In this document: piece after piece, positions 24,764-33,442 of the stretch
Layout of the letters: each line of letters begins with the position of its first letter
Position numbering within the stretch: the stretch's first letter is position 1
Assembly (NCBI GenBank): GCA_938003965.1
Contig: CALKXI010000014.1
Coordinates: 1 to 43,046, forward strand
Direction: 5' to 3'
Length of the DNA: 43,046 bases
From: an uncultured Chlorobiales bacterium
Lineage (GTDB): Bacteria > Bacteroidota > Chlorobiia > Chlorobiales > Thermochlorobacteraceae
Position numbers and translations under genes: made by a program
Notes under the pieces: generated by a model
What the model was told of the DNA's origin: nothing
Database searches by the model: none
The model's input: the letters and a program-made list of their open reading frames with translations, nothing else

Positions 24764-25492
24764 ATGAAAACCTTACTCTGTCTTTTCTTTGCTGGTTTGC
24801 TTCTTGTTGGAAACGTGGGTGCGCAAATTCTTGGCGAGTCGTCGGGGGTTCGTCCAAAGGACGATGCTTTCGTGCCACTCACGCTTCGCAGTTTTGAAGT
24901 TGGCGGCTCACAAGCGCGTTTTACGCCTTCTGCGGGCAACGACGGCGAGGTGCAGTATTTTCTCAACCGTCCGCTCCTGTCGTTCTTGCTTCGGCAGGAT
25001 AACTCTCTGCTCTTTTTTGATTACTCCAACCGCAAAGTTGACGGCGAAGAAGTCGGGCTTAATGCTTTCGGCGCAAAGTTCGATTTCGAATTCTTACTTG
25101 CCGACTATCGCCAAGCCTTTAAGCCGATGATTGCAATTTCGATTATCGCTGATTTAATTCAAGCCGACCGACGTGGCAATGTTGAACGCGATAACCCGCG
25201 CTTGACCTCGCTTTGCCTTGGCGGCGGTGGCGGTTTGAACTACTCCACACGCTCTATGATTTTTGTCGCCAAAGGCGAAGTCTTCGTTGGATTTGGCACG
25301 CAAGGCTTCAGCGCAGCGGCAGGAACGGCTCGCGGATTTCTCATCGATGCTGCTTTGCAATTTCCGAAACTTATCGGCTCTTATGGACTTGCTCTCAGTT
25401 ACCGATTGCGCTATACTATTTCGGATTATTCAGAGAATCGATATGATTATCTTTTCAACATTAACAGCTTGACGGCTGGAATTTCATTCTAA
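24764..25492 (+). CDS. Exported beta-rich protein of unknown function
   Basis: A 242-residue protein with a signal peptide MKTLLCLFFAGLLLVGNVGA cleaved before QILGE. The mature part alternates short hydrophobic and polar residues (for example MIFVAKGEVFVGFGTQGFSA and YGLALSYRLRYTISDYS) and ends in Phe (LTAGISF), which is the signature of an outer-membrane beta-barrel with a C-terminal Phe recognised by the BAM complex. A size of about eight to ten strands is suggested. I recognise no family. It starts 2 bases after the SDR gene and probably shares its transcript. Confidence 0.75.
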   Translation: MKTLLCLFFAGLLLVGNVGAQILGESSGVRPKDDAFVPLTLRSFEVGGSQARFTPSAGNDGEVQYFLNRPLLSFLLRQDNSLLFFDYSNRKVDGEEVGLNAFGAKFDFEFLLADYRQAFKPMIAISIIADLIQADRRGNVERDNPRLTSLCLGGGGGLNYSTRSMIFVAKGEVFVGFGTQGFSAAAGTARGFLIDAALQFPKLIGSYGLALSYRLRYTISDYSENRYDYLFNINSLTAGISF

Positions 25493-25509
25493 ACCCGATA
25501 GACTTTATC

Positions 25510-25803
25510 ATGCGCAAGCAAGACATTCTCAGCGAACTTGAAGAGACGGCCAAAAAGTTAGGCTACCGAGTTCGTTATGAAAAAGGTTCGTTTATCGGCG
25601 GTGGCTGTCGTGTGCATCAAGAGAAGCTTTTGGTGGTCAATAAGTTTCTGCCGATTGAAGGCAAAATCGCCACGATTGCGCGCACACTTGGCGAAATTGG
25701 AACAGAAGGAATTTTTCTGACGCCTGAAGTTCGCAAAGCCGTTGAAGATGCTATGCGCGCCAAAGTTTCCGAAGTTCTACCTGAATCCGATGAGTTATCT
25801 TGA
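25510..25803 (+). CDS. Small conserved-looking cytoplasmic protein
   Basis: A 97-residue protein without signal peptide or membrane segment. It has an N-terminal amphipathic helix (QDILSELEETAKKLGY), a beta hairpin with FIGGGCRVHQEKLLVVN, and a helical second half (EGKIATIARTLGEIG; TPEVRKAVEDAMRAK). The single Cys within GGGC and a nearby His are notable. Proteins of this shape occur next to metallo-hydrolase genes in Bacteroidota and Chlorobi as far as I recall, but no function is known. It lies 17 bases after the barrel-like gene and 27 bases before the metallo-hydrolase gene. Confidence 0.75.
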   Translation: MRKQDILSELEETAKKLGYRVRYEKGSFIGGGCRVHQEKLLVVNKFLPIEGKIATIARTLGEIGTEGIFLTPEVRKAVEDAMRAKVSEVLPESDELS

Positions 25804-25830
25804 ATAGGATGTTCCAACCCAATTTGACCG

Positions 25831-26598
25831 ATGAAAATTACACTACTTGGCACGGGCACATCGCAGGGCATTCCTGTTCCGATGTGCGCTTGCAAGGTAT
25901 GCACTTCAACTGATTTGCGCGACAAACGCCTACGTTGCTCCGCCCTTGTAGAGACTAACGGGCTGTCGATTCTTATTGATACTTCCATTGACTTTCGCCA
26001 ACAAATGTTACGCGCCGGCGTCAAGCGAATTGACGCTGTCTTGCTCACCCATCATCACTTCGACCATCTCTTCGGATTAGACGATATTCGCGCATACAGC
26101 ACTGCGCAACAGCAATTCATCAATCTTTACACCTGTCCAGAATCCGAACAAGAAGTTCTTGCTCGGTTCGGCTATGCCTTCGAGAAGCCTGACAACTTGA
26201 AGTATGGATTGCCCGCCTTGAAAATGAACGTCGTTCGTGAGCCGTTCAAACTCCATGATTTGTTGGAAGTGGTGCCAGTTGAAGTCGGTCACGGCAAACT
26301 CAATATCTATGGCTGGCGTATCGGAAATTTTGCGTATCTGACCGATTGCAAAACGATTCCCGAACCGAGTTATGCTCTGCTTAAAAATCTTGATGTGCTG
26401 GTGATTGATTGCCTTCGATACACCGCACACCCGACACATGCCTCTTTACCCGAAACACTTGCTTACATTGAGCGCATTCAGCCAAAACGCGCCTACCTTA
26501 TTCACATGAGCCATGAAGTCATGCACACCGAATTGGAATCCAAACTTCCCGACCATATTCGCGTCGGCTACGACATGATGGAAATCGTCGTCGACTGA
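25831..26598 (+). CDS. PhnP-like metallo-beta-lactamase-fold hydrolase
   Basis: A 255-residue cytoplasmic hydrolase. The metal-binding motif THHHFDHLFGLDDIR (HxHxDH type, about residues 71-85) binds two metal ions, and later ligands are seen in VEVGH (His), LTDCKT (Asp) and HMSHE (His). The N-terminal GTGTSQGIPVPMCACKVC with its Cys cluster is the structural zinc site of the PhnP subgroup, which cleaves cyclic phosphodiesters such as 5-phosphoribosyl 1,2-cyclic phosphate. No other phosphonate gene is near, so a housekeeping phosphodiesterase role is more likely. Confidence 0.9.
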   Translation: MKITLLGTGTSQGIPVPMCACKVCTSTDLRDKRLRCSALVETNGLSILIDTSIDFRQQMLRAGVKRIDAVLLTHHHFDHLFGLDDIRAYSTAQQQFINLYTCPESEQEVLARFGYAFEKPDNLKYGLPALKMNVVREPFKLHDLLEVVPVEVGHGKLNIYGWRIGNFAYLTDCKTIPEPSYALLKNLDVLVIDCLRYTAHPTHASLPETLAYIERIQPKRAYLIHMSHEVMHTELESKLPDHIRVGYDMMEIVVD

Positions 26599-26704
26599 CA
26601 CCTGACCTTGCGATGGAGCAAATTCAAGGTATTGCACTTTGCACATTGCCACTTATCTTGTATTCAAAAGCATCAGTTTAACTCAACTTACATACCTGTT
26701 TTCA

Positions 26705-27568
26705 ATGAAGATTCGCTTATTCATCAAGATTGTTTTTTTATTCGTTATGTCTCTCCCTACAATCAGTTGCACGAGCACTTCGACCGAGCCCCAGCCCCAA
26801 GAAACCGCTCACCCTTTGGATAAAGAAGGCTGGAAGTTTGTTTGGGGCGATGAATTCGATGGACCGCAAATCGATTATGCCAACAAGTGGAATGTTGAAA
26901 TTGCGGGCAATGGCTTTGGCAACAACGAAGCACAATACTACACTGCGCGTCCACAAAATTTGCGTATCGAAGAGGGCAAGTTGATTATTCAAGCCCATCG
27001 CGAAACCTTCACTGGACCTGACGGCGTAACACGCAACTACACGTCGGGGAAATTGATGAGCAAACGACCAGGTTTTCTTTACGGACGGTTTGAGATTTGC
27101 GCGAAAATTCCACGCGGACGAGGCACTTGGCCTGCTATTTGGATGCTTCCTGACCAACAAACCTTCGGCACGCAGTATTGGCCTGATAACGGTGAAATCG
27201 ACATCATGGAGCATGTCGGCTTTGACGAAGGACGCATTCACGCCAGCGTTCATACCAGAGATTTTAATCATCGGCAAAATAATCACCCAACCGCTTCTTA
27301 TTTGCTTCCATCTGTTACGCAACAATTTCACGTCTATGCGATAGAGTGGTCGGAAAACAAAATTGATTTTTTCGTCGATAACATTAAATACTTTACCTAC
27401 GAGCGTAACAATCAGAGTTGGACTGGCTATCCGTTCATAAAGCCGTTCCACTTGATTTTGAACCTTGCGATTGGCGGCACTTGGGGCGGCGCACAAGGCA
27501 TTGACGACCAGGCATTTCCGATGCAAATGGAAGTCGATTATGTGCGCGTCTATCGCAAAGCCAACTAA
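26705..27568 (+). CDS. Glycoside hydrolase family 16 lipoprotein (beta-glucanase-like)
   Basis: A 287-residue exported enzyme. The signal peptide MKIRLFIKIVFLFVMSLP ends in the lipobox TISC with Cys22. The GH16 beta-jellyroll covers about residues 42-285, with WGDEFDG near its start and the catalytic motif GEIDIMEHVG, in which Glu164 is the nucleophile, Asp166 assists and Glu169 is the acid/base. The extra residue in EIDIME is the laminarinase (beta-1,3-glucanase) type. WMLPD and LILNLAIGGTWGG further support the family. It presumably cuts beta-1,3- or mixed-linked glucans at the cell surface. The frame is open to a TTG at 26639, but ATG 26705 gives the signal peptide. Confidence 0.94.
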   Translation: MKIRLFIKIVFLFVMSLPTISCTSTSTEPQPQETAHPLDKEGWKFVWGDEFDGPQIDYANKWNVEIAGNGFGNNEAQYYTARPQNLRIEEGKLIIQAHRETFTGPDGVTRNYTSGKLMSKRPGFLYGRFEICAKIPRGRGTWPAIWMLPDQQTFGTQYWPDNGEIDIMEHVGFDEGRIHASVHTRDFNHRQNNHPTASYLLPSVTQQFHVYAIEWSENKIDFFVDNIKYFTYERNNQSWTGYPFIKPFHLILNLAIGGTWGGAQGIDDQAFPMQMEVDYVRVYRKAN

Positions 27569-27573
27569 TTTGG

Positions 27574-29316
27574 CTATACCTTGAACCGTTTGAGTTCTTG
27601 CTCAATTTCAGCAGCGGTCGGAAGTGCAAGACAAGTTTTAGCGAGCTCTTTTGCGTCCTCGAGTGTTGTTGCGCTCACGATTTTTTTGAAAGTCGGTACG
27701 CTTGCGCTCACAATGCTGAACGATTCAAGCCCTAGCCCTAACAGAAGGGGAATGGCAAGTCTATCGCCTGCCATTTCGCCGCACATTGAGACTTCGCACT
27801 TATTTTTCTTCGCCGTTCGAATCACATGTGCAACCGTGCGCACAATTGCGGGGTGAAACTTGTTGTAGAGATTTTGCACAATGTCGTTGTTGCGGTCGAC
27901 GGCAAGCATGTATTGAATTAAGTCGTTAGTGCCGATGCTGACGAAGTCGACCATTTTTGTAATCTCTTCAATCATCACGACGGCGGAAGGCACTTCAATC
28001 ATCACGCCGAGTTTAATTTCATCATTGATGAGCTCTTTTTGCTTTTTGAGGTCGGCTTTCACCTTTGCGATACTTTTTTCTATCGTTTGAATTTCTTCAA
28101 CGGAGCCCACCATCGGAATCATGATTTTGATATTGCCGTACATGTTTGCGCGCAAAATGGCTTTGACTTGCGTTTCCAAAATTTCAGGCACGTCGATTAA
28201 AATTCTTGCGCCCCGCCAGCCAAGATTGGGATTGGTTTCTTTGTAAGAGGAAAGCAAGAGTTTATCGCCACCGATGTCGAAGAGCCGAATCGTGAGCGGC
28301 TTTGGCGCAATGCTTTCCGCCAATTGCAAGTAGTAGTCATACTGTTCGGCTTCGGAAGGCTGTTTGCCGATTGAGAGATAAAGGTTTTCGCTGCGATAAA
28401 GCCCGACTCCTTCCGAGCCGTATTTGGCGACACTTGCCATTTCTTCTTTGAAGTCGATGTTGGAGTAGACGTGGATTCGCTTTCCGCACTTGGTTTTGGT
28501 TTCTGCAACGGCAAGTTTTTCAATTGTGGTTTGCGAAACAGTGGTGCGTTTTTGTTTGCGCTCAAATGCTGCAATCGTGTCAGGCGTTGGATTGAGAATC
28601 ACAGTGCCTGTGTAACCGTCAACGATGATGAGCTGTCCGCTCTCAACTTGCTCGGCAAGTTGCCGCAACCCTACTACCATTGGGATATTGAGAGATTGAC
28701 ACATGAGCGAAGCATGAGAAGTCAATCCGCCAGCGTCAGTTGCACAGCCTAAAATGTTCTGACGGCTGAACAAAATCACATCGGCAGGGGTAAGCATTGA
28801 AGCAACGACAATAGAGCCTTCTGCAATGCGTGAAACCAGATGTCCTGATTGAAGATTGCGAATGATGCGCTCTTTCAAATCTTGGATATCGTCGACGCGC
28901 TCACGAAACGAAATATCATTTGAGGCAAGCAACATTTGTTGATACTTTCCAATTTCCTCGCTGATAATAACGCTCGCATGCTTGCGCTCGGCAATAATGC
29001 GCTTGCGTACGACGTTCATCAAAGTCTCATCATGTAGCATCATGATTTGCGCCGTGAAAATCTGCGAGTAGGCGGCGCCGACTTTCTGCTCGGTTACGGT
29101 TGCAATTTTATTGAGCTCTTTTTCAGAGCGCTCAATAGCGGTCTCGAGACGAATCAGTTCATCTTCGAGTTGCATATCGGTCAGTTCGCCCTCTTCGACT
29201 TGGATTTTATCGCGCTGATACAAATAAACTTTACCAATTGCTACGCCCTTCGATGCGCCAATGGCTTCAAAGATTTTCTCGGGTTCAGGTAGGTCGTAGT
29301 ATGCGTAGTTCTTCAT
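27574..29316 (-). CDS. ptsI: Phosphoenolpyruvate-protein phosphotransferase (enzyme I)
   Basis: A 580-residue enzyme I, which takes phosphate from PEP on a histidine and passes it to HPr. The active-site segment GGLTSHASLMCQSLNIP contains the phosphorylated His; the PEP-binding motifs SEGVGLYRSE, FDIGGDKLL, GVMIEVPSAVVM and SIGTNDLIQYMLAVDR, and the Cys in MCGEMAG, are complete. I set the start at ATG 29316: the frame is open to 29568 but that part overlaps mlaF and precedes the normal N-terminus (IFEAIGASKGVAIG). No HPr, HPr kinase or sugar permease gene is in the window, so the enzyme may serve a regulatory (nitrogen-type or HprK) pathway. Confidence 0.95.
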   Translation of the reverse strand: MKNYAYYDLPEPEKIFEAIGASKGVAIGKVYLYQRDKIQVEEGELTDMQLEDELIRLETAIERSEKELNKIATVTEQKVGAAYSQIFTAQIMMLHDETLMNVVRKRIIAERKHASVIISEEIGKYQQMLLASNDISFRERVDDIQDLKERIIRNLQSGHLVSRIAEGSIVVASMLTPADVILFSRQNILGCATDAGGLTSHASLMCQSLNIPMVVGLRQLAEQVESGQLIIVDGYTGTVILNPTPDTIAAFERKQKRTTVSQTTIEKLAVAETKTKCGKRIHVYSNIDFKEEMASVAKYGSEGVGLYRSENLYLSIGKQPSEAEQYDYYLQLAESIAPKPLTIRLFDIGGDKLLLSSYKETNPNLGWRGARILIDVPEILETQVKAILRANMYGNIKIMIPMVGSVEEIQTIEKSIAKVKADLKKQKELINDEIKLGVMIEVPSAVVMIEEITKMVDFVSIGTNDLIQYMLAVDRNNDIVQNLYNKFHPAIVRTVAHVIRTAKKNKCEVSMCGEMAGDRLAIPLLLGLGLESFSIVSASVPTFKKIVSATTLEDAKELAKTCLALPTAAEIEQELKRFKV

Positions 29317-29419
29317 CAAAGCTTGGCTGTTGAGTTTTTTCAAAGGAATATAGATTTTTTTTGTCAGAGGCAAATTTGATTGCGTGCGTGTGTTGTAAGC
29401 AGGTGCGAGATTTTGCAGG

Positions 29420-30202
29420 TTATGGTTTCGCACTTTTTTGAAGCTGCGCAATTTCGCCTTCGAAGGTAACATCATGAAAGGAGTTTCGGTCGACGAAGTT
29501 TCTGACAATAGGGTCCCGGGTTTCGGCAAGGTCTTTTGGATTGCCAAGAAAGTAAATTTTGCCCTCATGCATCATTGCAACCCTATCGGCGACCTTATAG
29601 ACGCTCTGTATGTCGTGCGTAATGACGACAGAGGTAACGCGCAATTTTTGAGCAAGGTCTTTGATAAGCGTATCGATGGCGTCAGACATAATTGGGTCTA
29701 AGCCTGTTGTAGGCTCGTCATAGAAAATGTATTCGGGATTGGTGGCAAGGGCGCGAGCTAATCCGACACGTTTGCGCATTCCGCCGCTCAGTTCAGAGGG
29801 CTTCATATGCTCAATGTTCGGCAATCCAACCAGCGCTAATTTTTCTGCGACAATCTCTTGGATTTTTTGTTCGCTCATCTGATAGTTTTCCCGCAGAGCC
29901 AGTCCTACATTTTCGCCGACGGTCATGGAATCGAAGAGCGCCGCACCTTGAAAGAGGTATCCAAACTTGGTGCGAATTTTATAGAGTTCGGCAGGGCTCA
30001 TGCGTGAAATGATTTGTCCGTCCACTGTTACTTCGCCTTCGTCGGCTTTCAGTAATCCGACTATGTGTTTGAGTAGCACCGATTTCCCGCATCCACTCCG
30101 TCCGATAATTACCATCGTTTCCCCTGTCTTGATGGAAAGATTAACGCTACGAAGCACTTCTTTTTTGCCAAAACTTTTTTTTAGGTTTTTGATTTCTATC
30201 AC
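29420..30202 (-). CDS. mlaF: ABC transporter ATP-binding protein, MlaF-like
   Basis: A 260-residue ATPase. Walker A is GRSGCGKS, the Q-loop lies in FGYLFQGAALFDSMTV, the signature is LSGGMRKR, Walker B is YIFYDEPTTGLD, and the switch His is in VITHDIQS. The FQGAALFDSMTVGENV and GMRKRVGLARAL segments are typical of MlaF, the ATPase of the Mla phospholipid transport system that keeps the outer membrane asymmetric. The permease (MlaE) and MCE substrate-binding protein are not downstream: the next gene on the strand is ptsI. They may lie elsewhere. It is divergent from clpX. Confidence 0.9.
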   Translation of the reverse strand: MIEIKNLKKSFGKKEVLRSVNLSIKTGETMVIIGRSGCGKSVLLKHIVGLLKADEGEVTVDGQIISRMSPAELYKIRTKFGYLFQGAALFDSMTVGENVGLALRENYQMSEQKIQEIVAEKLALVGLPNIEHMKPSELSGGMRKRVGLARALATNPEYIFYDEPTTGLDPIMSDAIDTLIKDLAQKLRVTSVVITHDIQSVYKVADRVAMMHEGKIYFLGNPKDLAETRDPIVRNFVDRNSFHDVTFEGEIAQLQKSAKP

Positions 30203-30372
30203 AAGCGAGCAGCGGATTGCGTGTTAAAGTTACTTGCTGGATTTGTAGGCTTTTTTGTTGCGAAAGATAAACACTTTACGCGTTTCGTCTGTTCGTCTCA
30301 AAAAAACTTGTCGGAAAGACGAATTGAAATTGTAACTTATGCTTTTTGTATCAACTTTTCCTCGAAAAGAGC

Positions 30373-31668
30373 ATGGCAAAAGGTAAATCATCTGGCAGTG
30401 ATGGTTTTTTTGACGCCGTCGTGCATTGTTCATTTTGCGGTCGCAGTAGCGACGAGGTCACCAGCATGGTCGCTGGTCCAAATGCTTACATTTGCGACCG
30501 ATGCGTTCAAAGTTCAGTTGAAATCATCCGCAACGATTTGAGCGCGTTTCAAAATCGCCGCTACGGCAATCGGCGTGCGAAGCTGTTTTCACCGGCGTCT
30601 ATCAAAGAAGAGTTAGACCAGTTTGTCGTTGGACAGGAGAAGTCTAAAAAAGTACTCTCGGTTGCCGTCTATAATCATTACAAGCGGATTGAGACCTCGT
30701 CAGATTGGCTCAATGACAACACTGACGATGTGCAACTCGACAAGAGCAACATCTTGCTTATCGGTCCGACCGGCACAGGCAAAACGCTTCTTGCGCAAAC
30801 GCTTGCCAAAATTATTGATGTGCCTTTCACGATTGCCGATGCCACGACCATCACCGAAGCGGGCTATGTTGGCGACGATGTTGAAAGCATTTTAGCGCAT
30901 TTGCTTCAAGCCGCCGATTTCAACTTGGAGCGTGCCGAAAAAGGAATTGTGTATATCGATGAAATCGATAAAATTGCTCGCAAAGGTGCCAATGTTTCCA
31001 TCACGCGCGATGTTTCAGGCGAAGGCGTTCAGCAGGCTTTGCTCAAAATTTTAGAGGGCACGATTGCAGGCGTTCCCCCCAAAGGCGGGCGAAAACATCC
31101 CGAACAGCACCTCATCAATGTCAATACGAAAAATATCCTCTTCATCTGCGGTGGCGCATTTGAAGGACTGGATAAAGTCATTGCACGCCGGCTTTCAAAA
31201 GGCTCGATGGGGTTTGCCGCCGACCCGCCCACCAAGCAAGAGCGTGAAGGCTCGCACCTTATTCACCAAGTTCAGCCCGAAGACTTGCTCGAGTTCGGTT
31301 TGATTCCCGAATTCATCGGTCGCTTGCCTGTCATTACCACATTAGATGCGCTCGACAAACAAGCCTTGCGCAACATTCTCACACAGCCGAAAAATGCCAT
31401 TACAAAACAATACCAAAAACTTTTTCGCATGGAAGGTGTGGAACTTGTTTTTGATAACGATGCGCTTGAAGTCGTCGTCGAAGAAGCCATGCGGCGCGGC
31501 ACAGGCGCAAGAGCCTTACGCTCTATCTTGGAAAATGCCATGCTCGACATCATGTTCCACTTGCCTTCAATGAAAGGCGTTAAAACCGTCGTGATTACCA
31601 AGGAAGTTATTAGCCAACACGCACAGCCGATTTACCTTTACGACGACCAAAAGAAACGCTCGGCATAA
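30373..31668 (+). CDS. clpX: ATP-dependent Clp protease ATP-binding subunit ClpX
   Basis: A 431-residue AAA+ unfoldase that feeds proteins to ClpP. From ATG 30373, with a GAAAAGAG ribosome-binding-like sequence just before, the N-terminal zinc-binding domain shows CSFCG and CDRC. Walker A is GPTGTGKT, the pore loop is GYVGDDVE, Walker B is [10 protein letters not shown], sensor 1 and arginine finger regions are complete, and IPEFIGRLP is the ClpX signature near the C-terminus. The ClpP-binding IGF loop appears as LICGG-like rather than IGF in the region I can align by eye, so check this. ClpP is not in the window. Confidence 0.96.
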   Translation: MAKGKSSGSDGFFDAVVHCSFCGRSSDEVTSMVAGPNAYICDRCVQSSVEIIRNDLSAFQNRRYGNRRAKLFSPASIKEELDQFVVGQEKSKKVLSVAVYNHYKRIETSSDWLNDNTDDVQLDKSNILLIGPTGTGKTLLAQTLAKIIDVPFTIADATTITEAGYVGDDVESILAHLLQAADFNLERAEKGIVYIDEIDKIARKGANVSITRDVSGEGVQQALLKILEGTIAGVPPKGGRKHPEQHLINVNTKNILFICGGAFEGLDKVIARRLSKGSMGFAADPPTKQEREGSHLIHQVQPEDLLEFGLIPEFIGRLPVITTLDALDKQALRNILTQPKNAITKQYQKLFRMEGVELVFDNDALEVVVEEAMRRGTGARALRSILENAMLDIMFHLPSMKGVKTVVITKEVISQHAQPIYLYDDQKKRSA

Positions 31669-31725
31669 CCTGCTTGTTTTCACGCTGAACCCAACGCCTT
31701 GCGCTCATGTGGGCTTTTTTCAACT

Positions 31726-33186
31726 ATGCCTAAACACGTCATCGTTATCGGTGCAGGTCTTGGCGGGCTTTCCGCTGCTATTCGCTTAGCCTATCGCGGA
31801 TTCAAGGTTTCGGTCTTCGAGAAAAATGCCACCGTCGGCGGTAAAATGCAGGAAGTCGTTTCGCCGAATGGCTATCGCTTCGACACAGGTCCAACGCTTC
31901 TCACCATGCCGTTTGTCTTTGAAGAACTCTTCCAAAGCGTAGGCAAAACGCTTTCCGACTATCTCACACTGCTTCCACTTGAAAGCGCGTGCAAATACTT
32001 TTTCAGCGATGGCTCATCGTTTACGGCGTATTGCGACTTGAATCGTCTGCGTGAAGAAATTGCTCGTGTGTTTCCGTCAGAGATTGAAAACTTTGAACGC
32101 TACTTTCAATACTCGAAAAGAATCTACGATGCCACTGCGAAACATTTCATTTACAACCCACTGTCTTTTTCGCGTTTGCTCAAATCCAATCCGCTCGATT
32201 TGCTCCACATCGATGCATTTTCAACCGCACATGCCGCCAACGCTCGTTTTTTCAAGGATGCTCGGCTGGTGCAATTTTTCGACCGCTTTCCAACCTATGT
32301 TGGCTCTTCGCCCTATCTTGCCCCTGCAACGCTTAATGTGATTCCTTTCGTTGAACTTGCTTTCGGTGCATTCTATGTGAAAGGTGGCATGATTGAACTC
32401 GCCAAAGCCTATCACAAACTTGCCGAAGAACTTGGCGCAACGTTCTATTTCAACCACAGCATTACGCGCATTTTGACGTCAAATGCAAAAGTGTCAGGCG
32501 TTCAACTTGCAAATGGCGAAACGCTCACCTGCGATGCTATCGTCAGCAACGACGACGCCGTTCATACCTACGCCGACCTGCTCGGCAAAAAACATATCGC
32601 ACAAAAGTATGAAGCCTCTTGTTCGGGGTTCGTGCTCTGTTTAGGCGTTGGTGCCACACACGAACACTTAGCACATCACAATATTTTTTTTACTTCTGAC
32701 TATGAACACGAATTCGCCGAAATTTTTGAGCAAAAAGTCATGCCAAGCGAACCGACGATTTACATTTCCATTTCCTCAAAAAGCGATACAGGGCAAGCCC
32801 CCGAAAGCAAAGAAAATTGGTTTGTCTTAATCAACGCGCCGTTTCTTTCGCCGGCTTACGATTGGCATGAACAAAAGAGCGCGTATCGCAACTTCGTCGT
32901 CAATCGCCTAAAGTCGCTTGGGTTTACTCACCTTGAAGAGCAGATTGAGTTTGAGCACATCATCACACCTATGGATTTGAAGATGAAGTTCAATTCGTTT
33001 CGCGGCTCGATTTACGGCATTTCTTCTAACAAGCGCATAAGTGCGTTTTTGCGTCCGCGCAATCGTGGCATGGTCAAAGGGCTCTACTTGGCAAGCGGGA
33101 GCGCGCATCCAGGTGGTGGCACGCCAATGGTTACGCTTTCAGGCAAATTTGCCGCTGAACTCTTGATGGAAGATTTCAAGGTTTGA
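31726..33186 (+). CDS. CrtI-family carotenoid desaturase (phytoene desaturase-like)
   Basis: A 486-residue FAD-dependent enzyme. The N-terminal dinucleotide motif VIVIGAGLGGLSAAIRLA is followed by FEKNATVGGKMQ and DTGPTLLTMP, and the C-terminal FAD motif is LASGSAHPGGGTPMVTLSGK; all are diagnostic of the CrtI/CrtN/CrtD family. The family desaturates or further oxidises carotenoids. Green sulfur bacteria use the CrtP/CrtQ/CrtH route from phytoene to lycopene, so this enzyme could act on another carotenoid (CrtD-like) or, in this lineage, replace that route; the sequence does not settle this. The frame is open to 31699, but MPKHVIVIG at 31726 is the natural start. It lies 57 bases after clpX. 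Confidence 0.88.
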   Translation: MPKHVIVIGAGLGGLSAAIRLAYRGFKVSVFEKNATVGGKMQEVVSPNGYRFDTGPTLLTMPFVFEELFQSVGKTLSDYLTLLPLESACKYFFSDGSSFTAYCDLNRLREEIARVFPSEIENFERYFQYSKRIYDATAKHFIYNPLSFSRLLKSNPLDLLHIDAFSTAHAANARFFKDARLVQFFDRFPTYVGSSPYLAPATLNVIPFVELAFGAFYVKGGMIELAKAYHKLAEELGATFYFNHSITRILTSNAKVSGVQLANGETLTCDAIVSNDDAVHTYADLLGKKHIAQKYEASCSGFVLCLGVGATHEHLAHHNIFFTSDYEHEFAEIFEQKVMPSEPTIYISISSKSDTGQAPESKENWFVLINAPFLSPAYDWHEQKSAYRNFVVNRLKSLGFTHLEEQIEFEHIITPMDLKMKFNSFRGSIYGISSNKRISAFLRPRNRGMVKGLYLASGSAHPGGGTPMVTLSGKFAAELLMEDFKV

Positions 33187-33250
33187 TTCTTCACTTCCCC
33201 CTGCAAAGTTTGTTCAACATGTTTCGTTGATGTTGCTTTTAGAATGTGAC

Positions 33251-33379
33251 TTACAAGCCAGGGCGTTTGAAAGTGCGCCGTGCGTTTTCAGCATACTTAT
33301 AGAAAACGGGCTTGCGCCCCCATTCATTGGGCGAGTTGAGCACGCTACCAAACGGCGACATCGCGAACGCCGTCATCAT
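33251..33379 (-). CDS. Possible 42-residue micro-ORF after radA
   Basis: A short minus-strand frame in the 256-base gap between the carotenoid gene and radA. From two ATG codons at 33379-33374 it reads MMTAFAMSPFGSVLNS and continues to EWGRKPVFYKYAEN and ARRTFKRPGL before the stop. An AGAGAG lies 11 bases before the ATG. The residue mix (aromatic, basic, one Trp) looks protein-like rather than random, and the frame is open further to a TTG at 33433. I recognise no family. It would be translated just after radA. Chance cannot be excluded at this length. Confidence 0.3.
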   Translation of the reverse strand: MMTAFAMSPFGSVLNSPNEWGRKPVFYKYAENARRTFKRPGL

Positions 33380-33442
33380 TTTTTGTTGGAACTCTCTCTG
33401 AACCGTGCGCGGTCGCAGCGTAACTTTGCGCAAGTCATTTTC

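Noticed and set aside
29317-29568. Upstream extension of ptsI
   Set aside because: It overlaps the 3' end of mlaF and lacks the normal enzyme I N-terminus, which starts at 29316.
33215-33240. Hairpin CAACAT/ATGTTG followed by CTTTTAG after the carotenoid gene
   Set aside because: A 6-bp AT-rich stem with a nine-base loop and a short T run is too weak to call a terminator.
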